Positions 36,738 to 44,596 of a stretch of DNA of 64,000 nucleotides are shown here, piece by piece; the first letter of the stretch is position 1, and each line of letters opens with the position of its first letter. This DNA comes from Paenibacillus sp. FSL K6-3182. GTDB taxonomy: Bacteria; Bacillota; Bacilli; Paenibacillales; Paenibacillaceae. Below the pieces are notes generated by a model. It did no database searches. It was not told the origin of the DNA and saw only the letters and a program-made list of their open reading frames with translations. Where the stretch lies: assembly GCF_037976325.1 (NCBI RefSeq), contig NZ_CP150265.1, positions 6,399,001 through 6,463,000 on the forward strand, given 5' to 3'. Both the position numbers and the translations under genes were made by a program.

Positions 36738-37721
36738 CTATTTGTCTTGTTTTACTTGCTCCATAAATGCCCGGAAGTTCTCAGCGATTTCTTTTGATTT
36801 GGTATGGTGCAAATAATGACCACCTTCAAATGTCATCACTTTACCATGAACAGAATCTTTTATTTGCCCTTCATGCAGCGGTATCCATCCTTTTACGCCT
36901 GTGTTATTCGCTTGTATAAAGAAAATAAGGGGAAGCTCTTTTGGGAATGATAAGCTTCGAGCTGCAACAAAATTGGGATAAAGATTTTCCAATTCATTAA
37001 TGCTGGTGCTATTAAACATATTTTTGTTTTGCAGCATCTTCATTTGTTTTTTTGTTTCATCATCATATGGCATCCCAGCAAACGGATCCTCACCAAAACT
37101 CGTCATTAATCTGCCGAAACCTGATTGCTTGAGCAGTTTAAAAGTTCCTAATGGCAATTTAGCATCCATGCCGCCTTGCGTTGGAACACTGGTATCGATC
37201 CCGACAAATGCACTCACTTCGTTTGGATATTTATTCACATAATCAAGTCCGTAAATGCCTGTAATGGAGTGGCCCATTAAAATAAAACGGTCAATATTAA
37301 GGCTCTGCAGCGCTTCATGAATTTCACTTACAATATTATCTGTTGTTCGTTCTTTGTTGGTTCTATCACTTAATCCATAACCAAAAGGCTCAACCACGAC
37401 AACTTTGTAAAATGGCGACAGCTCATCAATTAACGGCTTAAAATCAAGCACTGGTGTCGCAGTTCCTTGACCAGGCAGGAGCACGATTGTTTCTTCGCCT
37501 TGTCCCTGAATCAAAATATTCATATTTTTCCCGTCTACCTTTACAGACTGACCATAGGGTGTAATTTTACCTTCCTCTGATTTGCTGCTGATCTTATTCA
37601 CGACAAATACTGTAGCTACAAAAAGGACGATTGCTATAACTAATACTGCTAGCACTTTAAGTAAAATGAACAATATTTTTTTCATTTTACTAACTGGTTT
37701 TTTGCCTGAATTCAAATCCAT
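36738..37721 (-). CDS. Membrane-anchored alpha/beta hydrolase
   Basis: 327 residues from ATG 37721, chosen for GAGAGG eight bases upstream; an in-frame ATG at 37751 is closer to its ribosome site than usual. A hydrophobic segment (ILFILLKVLAVLVIAIVLFV) anchors the protein, so the enzyme domain faces outside. The fold shows VLLPGQGTATPVLDF, the nucleophile elbow LMGHSITGIYG (catalytic Ser) and GGHYLHH (catalytic His). It lies downstream of a two-component system but after that system's terminator, with its own promoter and an OmpR-type direct repeat (37839-37858). Confidence 0.88.
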   Translation of the reverse strand: MDLNSGKKPVSKMKKILFILLKVLAVLVIAIVLFVATVFVVNKISSKSEEGKITPYGQSVKVDGKNMNILIQGQGEETIVLLPGQGTATPVLDFKPLIDELSPFYKVVVVEPFGYGLSDRTNKERTTDNIVSEIHEALQSLNIDRFILMGHSITGIYGLDYVNKYPNEVSAFVGIDTSVPTQGGMDAKLPLGTFKLLKQSGFGRLMTSFGEDPFAGMPYDDETKKQMKMLQNKNMFNSTSINELENLYPNFVAARSLSFPKELPLIFFIQANNTGVKGWIPLHEGQIKDSVHGKVMTFEGGHYLHHTKSKEIAENFRAFMEQVKQDK

Positions 37722-37805
37722 TTTCTTTGCCTCTCGTATGTTCACTCTCATCTTCTCCTGTCATTTTCTCTGTGTTGGGCACTCTTAATTGGCCGCTAAA
37801 GAAAG

Positions 37806-37858
37806 CTTATACGACGAAGATGTACTCCGCGTGACGGCAATATGAACTGAATATGAAC
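37806..37858 (-). promoter_or_regulatory. Response-regulator box and promoter of the hydrolase gene
   Basis: AATATGAAC occurs twice, at 37839-37847 and 37850-37858, an 11-bp period (one helical turn) typical of OmpR/PhoB-type binding. A -10-like TATAAG (minus strand, 37806-37811) lies at a distance that places the repeat directly upstream of the -35 position. Confidence 0.55.
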
Positions 37859-37861
37859 AGC

Positions 37862-37915
37862 AAAAAAAATGCTGCGGCAACACATGCAATGAGTTTGCAC
37901 AGGCTGCCGCAGCAT
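37862..37915 (-). terminator. Terminator of the two-component operon
   Basis: ATGCTGCGGCA pairs with TGCCGCAGCAT. On the minus strand eight T residues follow. It separates the histidine kinase gene from the hydrolase gene. Confidence 0.88.
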
Positions 37916-37956
37916 AGAATAAACGAGCGATGTCGACTAATACATTATGAATCGAA

Positions 37957-39324
37957 TTACTCTGTCGGAGTAATGATTGGCAGGGTGACAATGAAGGTCG
38001 TTCCTCGGCCAGGCTCACTTTCCACTCGGATGTCACCTTGATGAAGCGATACGATCTGTTTAACGATGGCAAGTCCCATACCGCTGCCTTCATATTTACG
38101 GCTGTGGGAGCGATCTGCCTTAAAAAAGCGCTCGAAGATACGCTTCTGATCCTCTAGTGCAATACCTATGCCGCTGTCGGATATTCGGACGATCACGTTT
38201 TTGATATCTTGTTTGATACTCACTTTAATGATGCCGCCATCCTGCGAAAATTTGATGCTGTTGCCGATTATATTAGTCCATACCTGATTTAACAAATCAT
38301 GATCAGCTGAAAAAATAACAGTGGGCAAATGGAGGTCGAAATGAATTTTGCGAGTCGACCACTGCGGCTGAATTGCGACGATAATTCGTCTTATTTGCTC
38401 GTCAAGTCTAAATGCGGTTAGCCGCATCTGTTGTGACTGTGATTCAAGCAAACTCAGCTTTAGCAGACTATCGCTCATCTTGGACATCCGTTCGGCTTCA
38501 GCGATAATAATATCTAGGTAGCGATTTCGATCATTATCCGCAACATTGGCTTGCTTGAGCGCTATAGCATAGCCAGATATTGAGGTGAGCGGCGACTGAA
38601 CCTCGTGCGAGACATTCGTTACAAATTCTCTGCGCATCTGCTCCAACTGCTGCAGGTCATGCATCATTTCTTCGAAGCTTCGAGCCAGCGTTCCCAGCTC
38701 GCCCGTTTGTTTAATATTCAGCTTGACGTTAAAATCTCCAGATGCAATTCGCCTAGTCGCTCTTGTTAGCTTCTTGATTGGTCTTATTAGAAATATGGAG
38801 GCAATTAGAATAAATAAGCTTCCTGTTACCAAAGCATAAGCCACAAAAGATAATCCCCATTTGAATATAGTAGAGGCAGATGGTGGGGAGAGTGCTTCCA
38901 CAAACATCGCTTTTATTCCCATGTCTGTTTTGAGCGGCAATCCTATGAAAGTAACAGTAACCCCCTTCATACGAACCTGAACTATTTCTCCATCCAGTAC
39001 CTTCAATACATGTTCCTTCGTTATAGCAGCAGGCTTATGTCCGTGCAGCGCTCCGAAAGACTGGAACCGATCCGTCGTTTCGTAAATTCGAACATGATAG
39101 GAATTGAGCTGCTTCATTCCACTTACGAGTTTGTCCGCTTCAGGTGAGGGGATGGTCTCATAAATTCGGGTGATATCCTGTCCAAAATTACGCATCAAAA
39201 TTTGTGAGTTCTCGCTCAATTTCTCTTGAAATGCCCAAGTTGCTACAAAAAAAGCAATGACCGTGCCCCCGATCACGGAAACTAGAAATATGAGGACCAC
39301 TCGTGTGTATAAAGATTTGATCAT
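37957..39324 (-). CDS. Sensor histidine kinase (OmpR-type partner)
   Basis: 455 residues. Two spans, near residues 8-30 and 160-182 (WGLSFVAYALVTGSLFILIA), enclose an extracytoplasmic sensor. A HAMP linker follows (RPIKKLTRATRRIASGDFNV). The phospho-acceptor is the His in FVTNVSHEVQSPLTSISGYA. The ATPase domain has the N box NQVWTNIIGNSIKFSQDGG, G1 ISDSGIGIALEDQ and G2 YEGSGMGLAIVKQ. It should autophosphorylate and pass phosphate to the regulator encoded just upstream, whose gene it overlaps by 4 bp. The stimulus is not predictable. Confidence 0.95.
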   Translation of the reverse strand: MIKSLYTRVVLIFLVSVIGGTVIAFFVATWAFQEKLSENSQILMRNFGQDITRIYETIPSPEADKLVSGMKQLNSYHVRIYETTDRFQSFGALHGHKPAAITKEHVLKVLDGEIVQVRMKGVTVTFIGLPLKTDMGIKAMFVEALSPPSASTIFKWGLSFVAYALVTGSLFILIASIFLIRPIKKLTRATRRIASGDFNVKLNIKQTGELGTLARSFEEMMHDLQQLEQMRREFVTNVSHEVQSPLTSISGYAIALKQANVADNDRNRYLDIIIAEAERMSKMSDSLLKLSLLESQSQQMRLTAFRLDEQIRRIIVAIQPQWSTRKIHFDLHLPTVIFSADHDLLNQVWTNIIGNSIKFSQDGGIIKVSIKQDIKNVIVRISDSGIGIALEDQKRIFERFFKADRSHSRKYEGSGMGLAIVKQIVSLHQGDIRVESEPGRGTTFIVTLPIITPTE

Positions 39325-39995
39325 TCGTGCACCTCAAGCCGGTAGCCAAGTCCGCGCACCGTCTCGATATGAAAATCGGTTGTCGTCGCGAACCGTTCGC
39401 GCAATCGTTTAACATGTACGTCTATCGTTCGATCGTCGCCTGCATAATCAATCCCCCAAATTTGGTCGATTAGCTGCTCACGCGTATAGATTTGTCCAGG
39501 TGTTCCAGCGAGCTTATAAAGGAGTTCAAACTCCTTGAGCGGCAACGCAAGTGATTCCGTCCCTCTCATTACCTTATAGGTCTGCCGGTCAAGAATGATG
39601 CTGCCGAGCCGTATCGTCTGCGTAGAGCCAATTCGGTATCTTTTCAGAAGAGCCCCAACACGAGCCGTCAGCTCCAGTGGATCAAATGGTTTCGTCAAAT
39701 AATCATCCGTCCCGAGCTGGAAGCCTTTCACTTTCTCCCATGTCTCGCCTCTTGCAGTCAACATAAGTAACGGAAGATCAGGATTGCTTCTTCGAAGCTC
39801 CTTGCACAACGTCCAACCATCCATAATCGGCATCATAATATCGAGTACGACAAGATCAATATGCATCGAGGCATAGACGGCTAGCGCTTCCTTGCCGTCT
39901 CCCGCTTCAGCTGTTTCGAATCCGTCGTTGCGTAGAAATAAACAAACGAGTTCGCGAATGTTCGCATCGTCATCAGCAACCAGTATAGTAGGCAT
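39321..39995 (-). CDS. OmpR/PhoB family response regulator
   Basis: 224 residues. The receiver domain (1-120) has DDDANIRELVCLFLRNDGF, the phospho-acceptor Asp in LVVLDIMMPIMDGW, the Thr in LMLTARGE and the Lys in YLTKPFDPLELTARV. The winged-helix DNA-binding domain (130-224) ends TREQLIDQIWGIDYAGDDRT, IDVHVKRLRERF. It overlaps the kinase gene by 4 bp. The 11-bp-period repeat ahead of the hydrolase gene at 37839-37858 is its most plausible target here. A TATAAT lies upstream on the minus strand near 40040. Confidence 0.95.
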   Translation of the reverse strand: MPTILVADDDANIRELVCLFLRNDGFETAEAGDGKEALAVYASMHIDLVVLDIMMPIMDGWTLCKELRRSNPDLPLLMLTARGETWEKVKGFQLGTDDYLTKPFDPLELTARVGALLKRYRIGSTQTIRLGSIILDRQTYKVMRGTESLALPLKEFELLYKLAGTPGQIYTREQLIDQIWGIDYAGDDRTIDVHVKRLRERFATTTDFHIETVRGLGYRLEVHE

Positions 39996-40086
39996 TCGTT
40001 CCCTCTTTCCCTGTTATGCATTCCATATAATAGTAATCATTATACTATAAATCTAGATGAATTATAAAAACAGCACAGAACAGACA

Positions 40087-40124
40087 AAAGCAGCTGACCT
40101 TTGAGGTGAGCTGCCGCTTTTTTT
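40087..40124. terminator. Terminator between the two-component operon and selO
   Basis: AAAGCAGCT pairs with AGCTGCCGCTTT with a bulge, followed by T-rich tracts on both strands. It lies just beyond the selO stop. Confidence 0.75.
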
Positions 40125-40127
40125 ATA

Positions 40128-41606
40128 TCAGGTACCGCAAAATGTTTGATATGGACGGGTTGATTCCCCAGGGAACGTGTAATGATCAGAACGTTCACGG
40201 GAGTGATCGTAGGGGCTCGAAAGAACACTTAGAAGCTGCTCCATCACACGGTTGTCGCCTTGCTTCACTGCGGCTTCTAGCGCTTCTTCTACTCGAAGGT
40301 TGCGCGGGATTACCGCAGGGTTGCTTGCGCCCATCAACTGATGAGATGCAGCTTTGGATTCGGGCTGCCTGCCTAGTCTCGCCTGCCACAGCTCATACCA
40401 TGGTGCAAATCCCTCGGTGCCAAAGAGAGCTGTATCTTCTGGTTTATCTAATGTGAACGAGCGGAATGTATTCGTGTAGTCTGCACCATGCTCCTGCATC
40501 ATACGAAGCAAATCTGTAATTAGAGCCTCATCTTCAAGCTCTTCATTAAAAATTCCAAGCTTCGCTCTCATTCCACTAAGCCAGCTCTGGTGATACAACT
40601 CTGCAAATCCAGATAACGCATCCTCTGCCAGTTTTATAGCTTGTTCTTCATTGTCATGCAGCAGCGGCAAAAGCGCCTCAGCAAATCTAGCGAGATTCCA
40701 CGCGGCGATACGCGGTTGGTTGCCATAGGCATAACGGCCATGAACGTCAATGGAGCTGAATACCGTTTCGGGATCATAGGCATCCATAAAGGCGCAAGGG
40801 CCATAATCAATGGTCTCTCCGCTAATCGACATATTGTCAGTATTCATCACACCGTGGATAAAACCGACGAGCTGCCATTTGGCGATTAGCGCTGCTTGGC
40901 GCTTAATGACTTCTTGAAGCAGGCCAAGATAGCGATTTCCAGCTTCGCCAACCTCTGGGTAATGCCTTTGCAAAGTGTAATCAGCAAGTTGTCTGAGTTC
41001 TTCAGCCGTACCCCACTGGGCAACAAATTGAAAGGTTCCAACGCGCAGATGGCTGGAAGCCACGCGGGTCAGAATTGCTCCCGGCAGCTCCGTCTCGCGG
41101 TATACAGGCTCGCCAGTTGTGACAACGGCGAGGCTGCGAGTGGTAGCAATACCAAGCGCGTGCATAGCCTCACTTATAATATATTCACGCAGCATCGGTC
41201 CAAGTGACGCCCGGCCGTCGCCTCCACGGGAGTATGGCGTTCTGCCAGAACCTTTCAACTGAATATCAAACCTCTCACCTGTGGGCGTAATTTGTTCACC
41301 CAGCAATAGAGCACGGCCATCCCCTAATCTGTTAAAATGACCGAATTGATGCCCAGCATAAGCTTGAGCAAGCGGCAAAGCGCCTTCGGGAATTTCATTT
41401 CCCGACAGCATAGCAGTACCGTCCTTGCTTAGAAGCGATTGAACATTTAACCCTAGTGATTTTGCGAGCGATTCATTCATAATATTCAACTGCGGAGAGT
41501 GCACAGGCGGCGGACTCATTTTTGTGAAAAATGAGTCCGGCAGCCGTGCATAACTGTTGTCAAAGTTCCAACCTGTTTTATCTAATGCTGTTTCCTCAGT
41601 CATCAT
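40128..41606 (-). CDS. selO: Protein adenylyltransferase SelO (YdiU) family
   Basis: 492 residues, normal length. SelO proteins have a kinase-like fold but transfer AMP from ATP to Ser, Thr or Tyr of proteins. Family blocks: [76 protein letters not shown], the metal/catalytic region [19 protein letters not shown] and [11 protein letters not shown]. The C-terminal Cys of eukaryotic selenoprotein O aligns only loosely with the end here (FCGT). GGAGAT precedes two adjacent ATG codons. It is monocistronic. Confidence 0.93.
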   Translation of the reverse strand: MMTEETALDKTGWNFDNSYARLPDSFFTKMSPPPVHSPQLNIMNESLAKSLGLNVQSLLSKDGTAMLSGNEIPEGALPLAQAYAGHQFGHFNRLGDGRALLLGEQITPTGERFDIQLKGSGRTPYSRGGDGRASLGPMLREYIISEAMHALGIATTRSLAVVTTGEPVYRETELPGAILTRVASSHLRVGTFQFVAQWGTAEELRQLADYTLQRHYPEVGEAGNRYLGLLQEVIKRQAALIAKWQLVGFIHGVMNTDNMSISGETIDYGPCAFMDAYDPETVFSSIDVHGRYAYGNQPRIAAWNLARFAEALLPLLHDNEEQAIKLAEDALSGFAELYHQSWLSGMRAKLGIFNEELEDEALITDLLRMMQEHGADYTNTFRSFTLDKPEDTALFGTEGFAPWYELWQARLGRQPESKAASHQLMGASNPAVIPRNLRVEEALEAAVKQGDNRVMEQLLSVLSSPYDHSRERSDHYTFPGESTRPYQTFCGT

Positions 41607-41875
41607 ATCTCCTATATTCTTGTGTCGTTTATCTTCGTTATTGTATGGTCATCTAACGAAAAAAAGTCATAAATACCATTTATCACCTAGATGGTTCCCA
41701 TTTCTTTGCAAGGCAATTCGGTTTATATAGATTGATTATAACACCATTTCCTCCTTCGCTTCTCCTCTTTGAACCTAAGCAAGCGTTTGTGGGTGAATTG
41801 ACTGGTCCATTACTGTGAATTGCAGACTTGGAATAGGAAAATGAATGCATAGCCATTGAGCAGAGTGCTGCATGA

Positions 41876-44083
41876 TCAATCTAAGTACTTCTCAGGATAT
41901 AGCAGCTTCTGCAGCCTCAAAAGGATCGCCGCCGCTTGCTCTCGGACCAGCGTCTGCCGCGGATTGAACTTGCCGTCGCTGCCGACCATCACCTTATACT
42001 CGTTGACGGCTTGGATAGCGTGGAGACTCGTCGCGGATAGACCCTTAATGTCGCCGAACGCCATTCGCCCCTCACTGCCGAAGGCTGCTAAACGACCAGC
42101 ATTTGCGGACATCATCGCTGCCTCTTCGCGAGTAATCGTACGCTCTGGCTCGAACCGACCGGACGTACGATCAGTAATGCCGAGCTTTGCAGCTCTTGCG
42201 ATTTCGTCGCTGTACCATTTGCCCGCTGGAACATCATTGAAGGGAGAGCTGCCAGCAGGCTGATCCGTAGCGCCGTGTACCAAGCGGAGCAGCATGGCTG
42301 CGAATTCAGCGCGAGACAACGTCTTTTTCGGAGCCAGCACATTATCCTTCACGCTTACGCCCTGAATGTAACCTTCATAAAGTGCATGTGCCATATTTTC
42401 TCTTGCCCAGCCGGCAACTTGATTAGCATCCTTAAAGTCAGCTAAAGGAGGAGCAGAGACCGATAAATAGAAAATATTTTTGGCCATAGCAGGCGCAGCA
42501 TCCTTCCGATACCCAGTTAGCGTAACGACATGCACACCGGAGGGCATTCCCGCAAAAGCCACTTTCCCTTTCGCATCGGTCACCATCGTCTTCCCACCTA
42601 CTGTCACCGTTATATTCGGCGCTGGCAGTTGACCCGATTTACGATTTGCTTTCTTAACGAACAGCTCGAAAGGAGAATTCGCTGAAGGCCGTCCCTCTGC
42701 TAGTTTGCCGTTCGCATTTGAGCCATTAACAACGACTAAGTCGATAACCTCGGTTGTATCCGAACCATAATAAAGAAGCAATCGACTTCTATCACTAAGA
42801 ACATTCCCGCTGCTAGCATTTTCCGGGAACATCCAACTGCTATATCTACTATACTCAGCGAACTTCCATCCATTCTTTCCGCCGTATTGCAGGGCGTCGA
42901 TTCCTTTAATCGAGGTGATTACCTTCTCCCCGGAAGAAGCCGTCTTCATTTCATAGGCAATTCCTTCTTGCTTAAGGAAAGCAAGAGCTGTATCTATCGC
43001 CTTGCCCCCACTTGGAACGCGTCCTTGTGCGATCGTACCTGTAGGCCCCTCGATCTGAATAATCGCGCTGCCCGTGGCCAAATTCAAGTCATCGATCAAC
43101 CGTTCTTTGCCATTCACATACAACTTATAAGCGGTCAACGCCAAATAAGCGTGGAGCGTTGCCTTCATATCCAAAACGCCATCGCTGCGCTCCGAGAATC
43201 CACCTTCATCCAATCGACGCGACATCAGAAAATCGAGCGGATGAGCGCCTCCCTGCTGCGCGAACGCAGCAGCGTCCATTCGTTGCGATGACAGTGCAAT
43301 GATAACCTGGGCTGTCGCCGCTGTGCTGAATTCGAAGCCGCCGTCGACTGATTGCTGCATGCGCAGCCACTCCAGCGCTTTCTGCTCTGACTCCGTCAGC
43401 TCCCGATCTTGCGATCTCGAAATGAGTGACAAGCCTGTCAAAGCTACAGCTGTTGCCATAGCACTACCTTTCCCATTAACGGACTCGGACCAGCTTCCAT
43501 CTTTCAGCTGCTGATTCATGATGATATGAGAAAACGCGTCAGGATACCAGAAAGGGTTCGAGTTAGGAGAGTAAGGACTGGAACTCTTCGCCACGACATA
43601 AGCGGGTACGAGTTCATATATCCCCTTCTTCTCTAGGTCAGGATTGTTCAAAACGGCTGAGAAAAAATCAAGACCAGCGATATTGTTAATGTTGCTGCCG
43701 CCAGCAGCAGCATAAGCGATCACCGTTCTTGTCATATCTATATACGTATCAAATCTTCCGCCATTGTTTAATATGACATCCGCTTTCTCCTCCAGAAAGC
43801 CTTTCGGAACTGCTCGGCCGTTCTTTGCAAATCCGATCGCCGCCCAATCCGAGAAGGGCTTCTGATCATATAGCAATTGCTCCGCTTCCTTTAATGCATC
43901 CTGCATGTCTGTTGTGAAGGCCAGCGAACGGTCGACCTTGCTGCTTGCGTTAACGCTGCCGCCAGATGCCAGCTTCTCTGCCGTATTGGCTGACGCGACG
44001 CCAACAAGCAGCTGCAGCATCAGACATCCAGCCAAAAAGACGCGCCCCATTCTCATTATTATTTTCAATCCATTTTGTTTCAT
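41876..44083 (-). CDS. Secreted SLH-domain protein with terpene-cyclase-like repeats and DUF4430-type domain
   Basis: 735 residues. The signal peptide MRMGRVFLAGCLMLQLLVGV ends near VASANTA. Residues about 60-330 are alpha-alpha barrel repeats of the prenyltransferase/squalene-cyclase type (KDGSWSESVNGKGSAMATAV, VDGGFEFSTAATAQVIIALS, LDEGGFSERSDGVLDMKATL). Residues about 340-455 resemble the DUF4430/transcobalamin-like domain (GWKFAEYSRYSSWMFPENAS). A short Ig-like domain follows. Three SLH modules at about 550-735 (LSRAEFAAMLLRLVHGATDQ, ITREEAAMMSANAGRLAAFG, LVREQAAAILLRLQKLLYPE) should bind cell-wall polymer. It is a surface protein, perhaps for ligand capture. AGGAGGGGGAGC precedes the ATG. 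Confidence 0.85.
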   Translation of the reverse strand: MKQNGLKIIMRMGRVFLAGCLMLQLLVGVASANTAEKLASGGSVNASSKVDRSLAFTTDMQDALKEAEQLLYDQKPFSDWAAIGFAKNGRAVPKGFLEEKADVILNNGGRFDTYIDMTRTVIAYAAAGGSNINNIAGLDFFSAVLNNPDLEKKGIYELVPAYVVAKSSSPYSPNSNPFWYPDAFSHIIMNQQLKDGSWSESVNGKGSAMATAVALTGLSLISRSQDRELTESEQKALEWLRMQQSVDGGFEFSTAATAQVIIALSSQRMDAAAFAQQGGAHPLDFLMSRRLDEGGFSERSDGVLDMKATLHAYLALTAYKLYVNGKERLIDDLNLATGSAIIQIEGPTGTIAQGRVPSGGKAIDTALAFLKQEGIAYEMKTASSGEKVITSIKGIDALQYGGKNGWKFAEYSRYSSWMFPENASSGNVLSDRSRLLLYYGSDTTEVIDLVVVNGSNANGKLAEGRPSANSPFELFVKKANRKSGQLPAPNITVTVGGKTMVTDAKGKVAFAGMPSGVHVVTLTGYRKDAAPAMAKNIFYLSVSAPPLADFKDANQVAGWARENMAHALYEGYIQGVSVKDNVLAPKKTLSRAEFAAMLLRLVHGATDQPAGSSPFNDVPAGKWYSDEIARAAKLGITDRTSGRFEPERTITREEAAMMSANAGRLAAFGSEGRMAFGDIKGLSATSLHAIQAVNEYKVMVGSDGKFNPRQTLVREQAAAILLRLQKLLYPEKYLD

Positions 44084-44192
44084 TCGTATTGCTCCCCCTC
44101 CTGCAAATCTACGTAAATCGTTATAATGGTAAAATTTACACTAATTGTTAGACGGTACAAAACCTTATTTGTTTCGGCTGATCCGAATAAAT

Positions 44193-44242
44193 AAAAACGG
44201 CGATAGACTAGGGCGTCATCATGACGTTCTAGTCTGTCGCCG
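44193..44242 (-). terminator. Terminator after the TPR remnant
   Basis: CGGCGATAGACTAG and CTAGTCTGTCGCCG form a long stem with an inner CGTCAT/ATGACG. TTTTTATTTATT follows on the minus strand. It lies between the TPR fragment and the SLH gene. Confidence 0.88.
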
Positions 44243-44267
44243 TATAGTTGGACAATAGCAGGCTGGC

Positions 44268-44432
44268 TCAATCCCATACTTGATCCAATTTGTCTGAATA
44301 AAAAAGGTAAGCAAGTTGATACCACATTGATGAGTTCTGCGGCTCTTCTGTGACTAAATCTATTAGCAATGTCCTCGCTTCTTCCAGTTTCCCTGCTTCT
44401 CTTAAACTTATGGCTGTATGAAGCTTATCCAT
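44268..44432 (-). pseudogene. Truncated tetratricopeptide-repeat protein
   Basis: 54 residues from ATG 44432: MDKLHTAISLREAGKLEEAR, then TLLIDLVTEEPQNSSMWYQL, then AYLFYSDKLDQVWD. This is the beginning of a TPR protein of a kind normally around 120 residues, with two or more repeats. Here the second repeat stops shortly after WYQLAYLF, so the protein is about half length. A ribosome-site-like AAGGAATG and a perfect terminator remain. It could be a recently truncated gene or a genuine short form. Confidence 0.5.
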
Positions 44433-44537
44433 GATATTCATTCCTTTTAAAATCAATTCGTTTCGTTTATCGTATCATATTTGAGTTATCAGCCTAATTC
44501 TAGTTTATTTATATAACAAAATCGTATCTGAGCCTAT

Positions 44538-44570
44538 CAAAAAGAGCAGGCTGCCGTGGCAGTCTGCTCT
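44538..44570 (-). terminator. Terminator of metE
   Basis: AGAGCAGGCTGCC pairs with GGCAGTCTGCTCT (one G-T pair). TTTTTGATAGG follows on the minus strand. It lies 27 bp past the metE stop. Confidence 0.85.
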
Positions 44571-44596
44571 TCCGTAATCTATTTTAATAACCTAGC

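Noticed and set aside
41607..41875. Possible gene or element in the 269-bp gap between selO and the SLH gene
   Set aside because: No coding frame, palindrome or repeat could be supported; it looks like ordinary AT-rich intergenic DNA.
44084..44267. Cobalamin riboswitch before the transcobalamin-like SLH gene
   Set aside because: The gap holds only a terminator for the upstream fragment and a ribosome site; no B12-box was seen.
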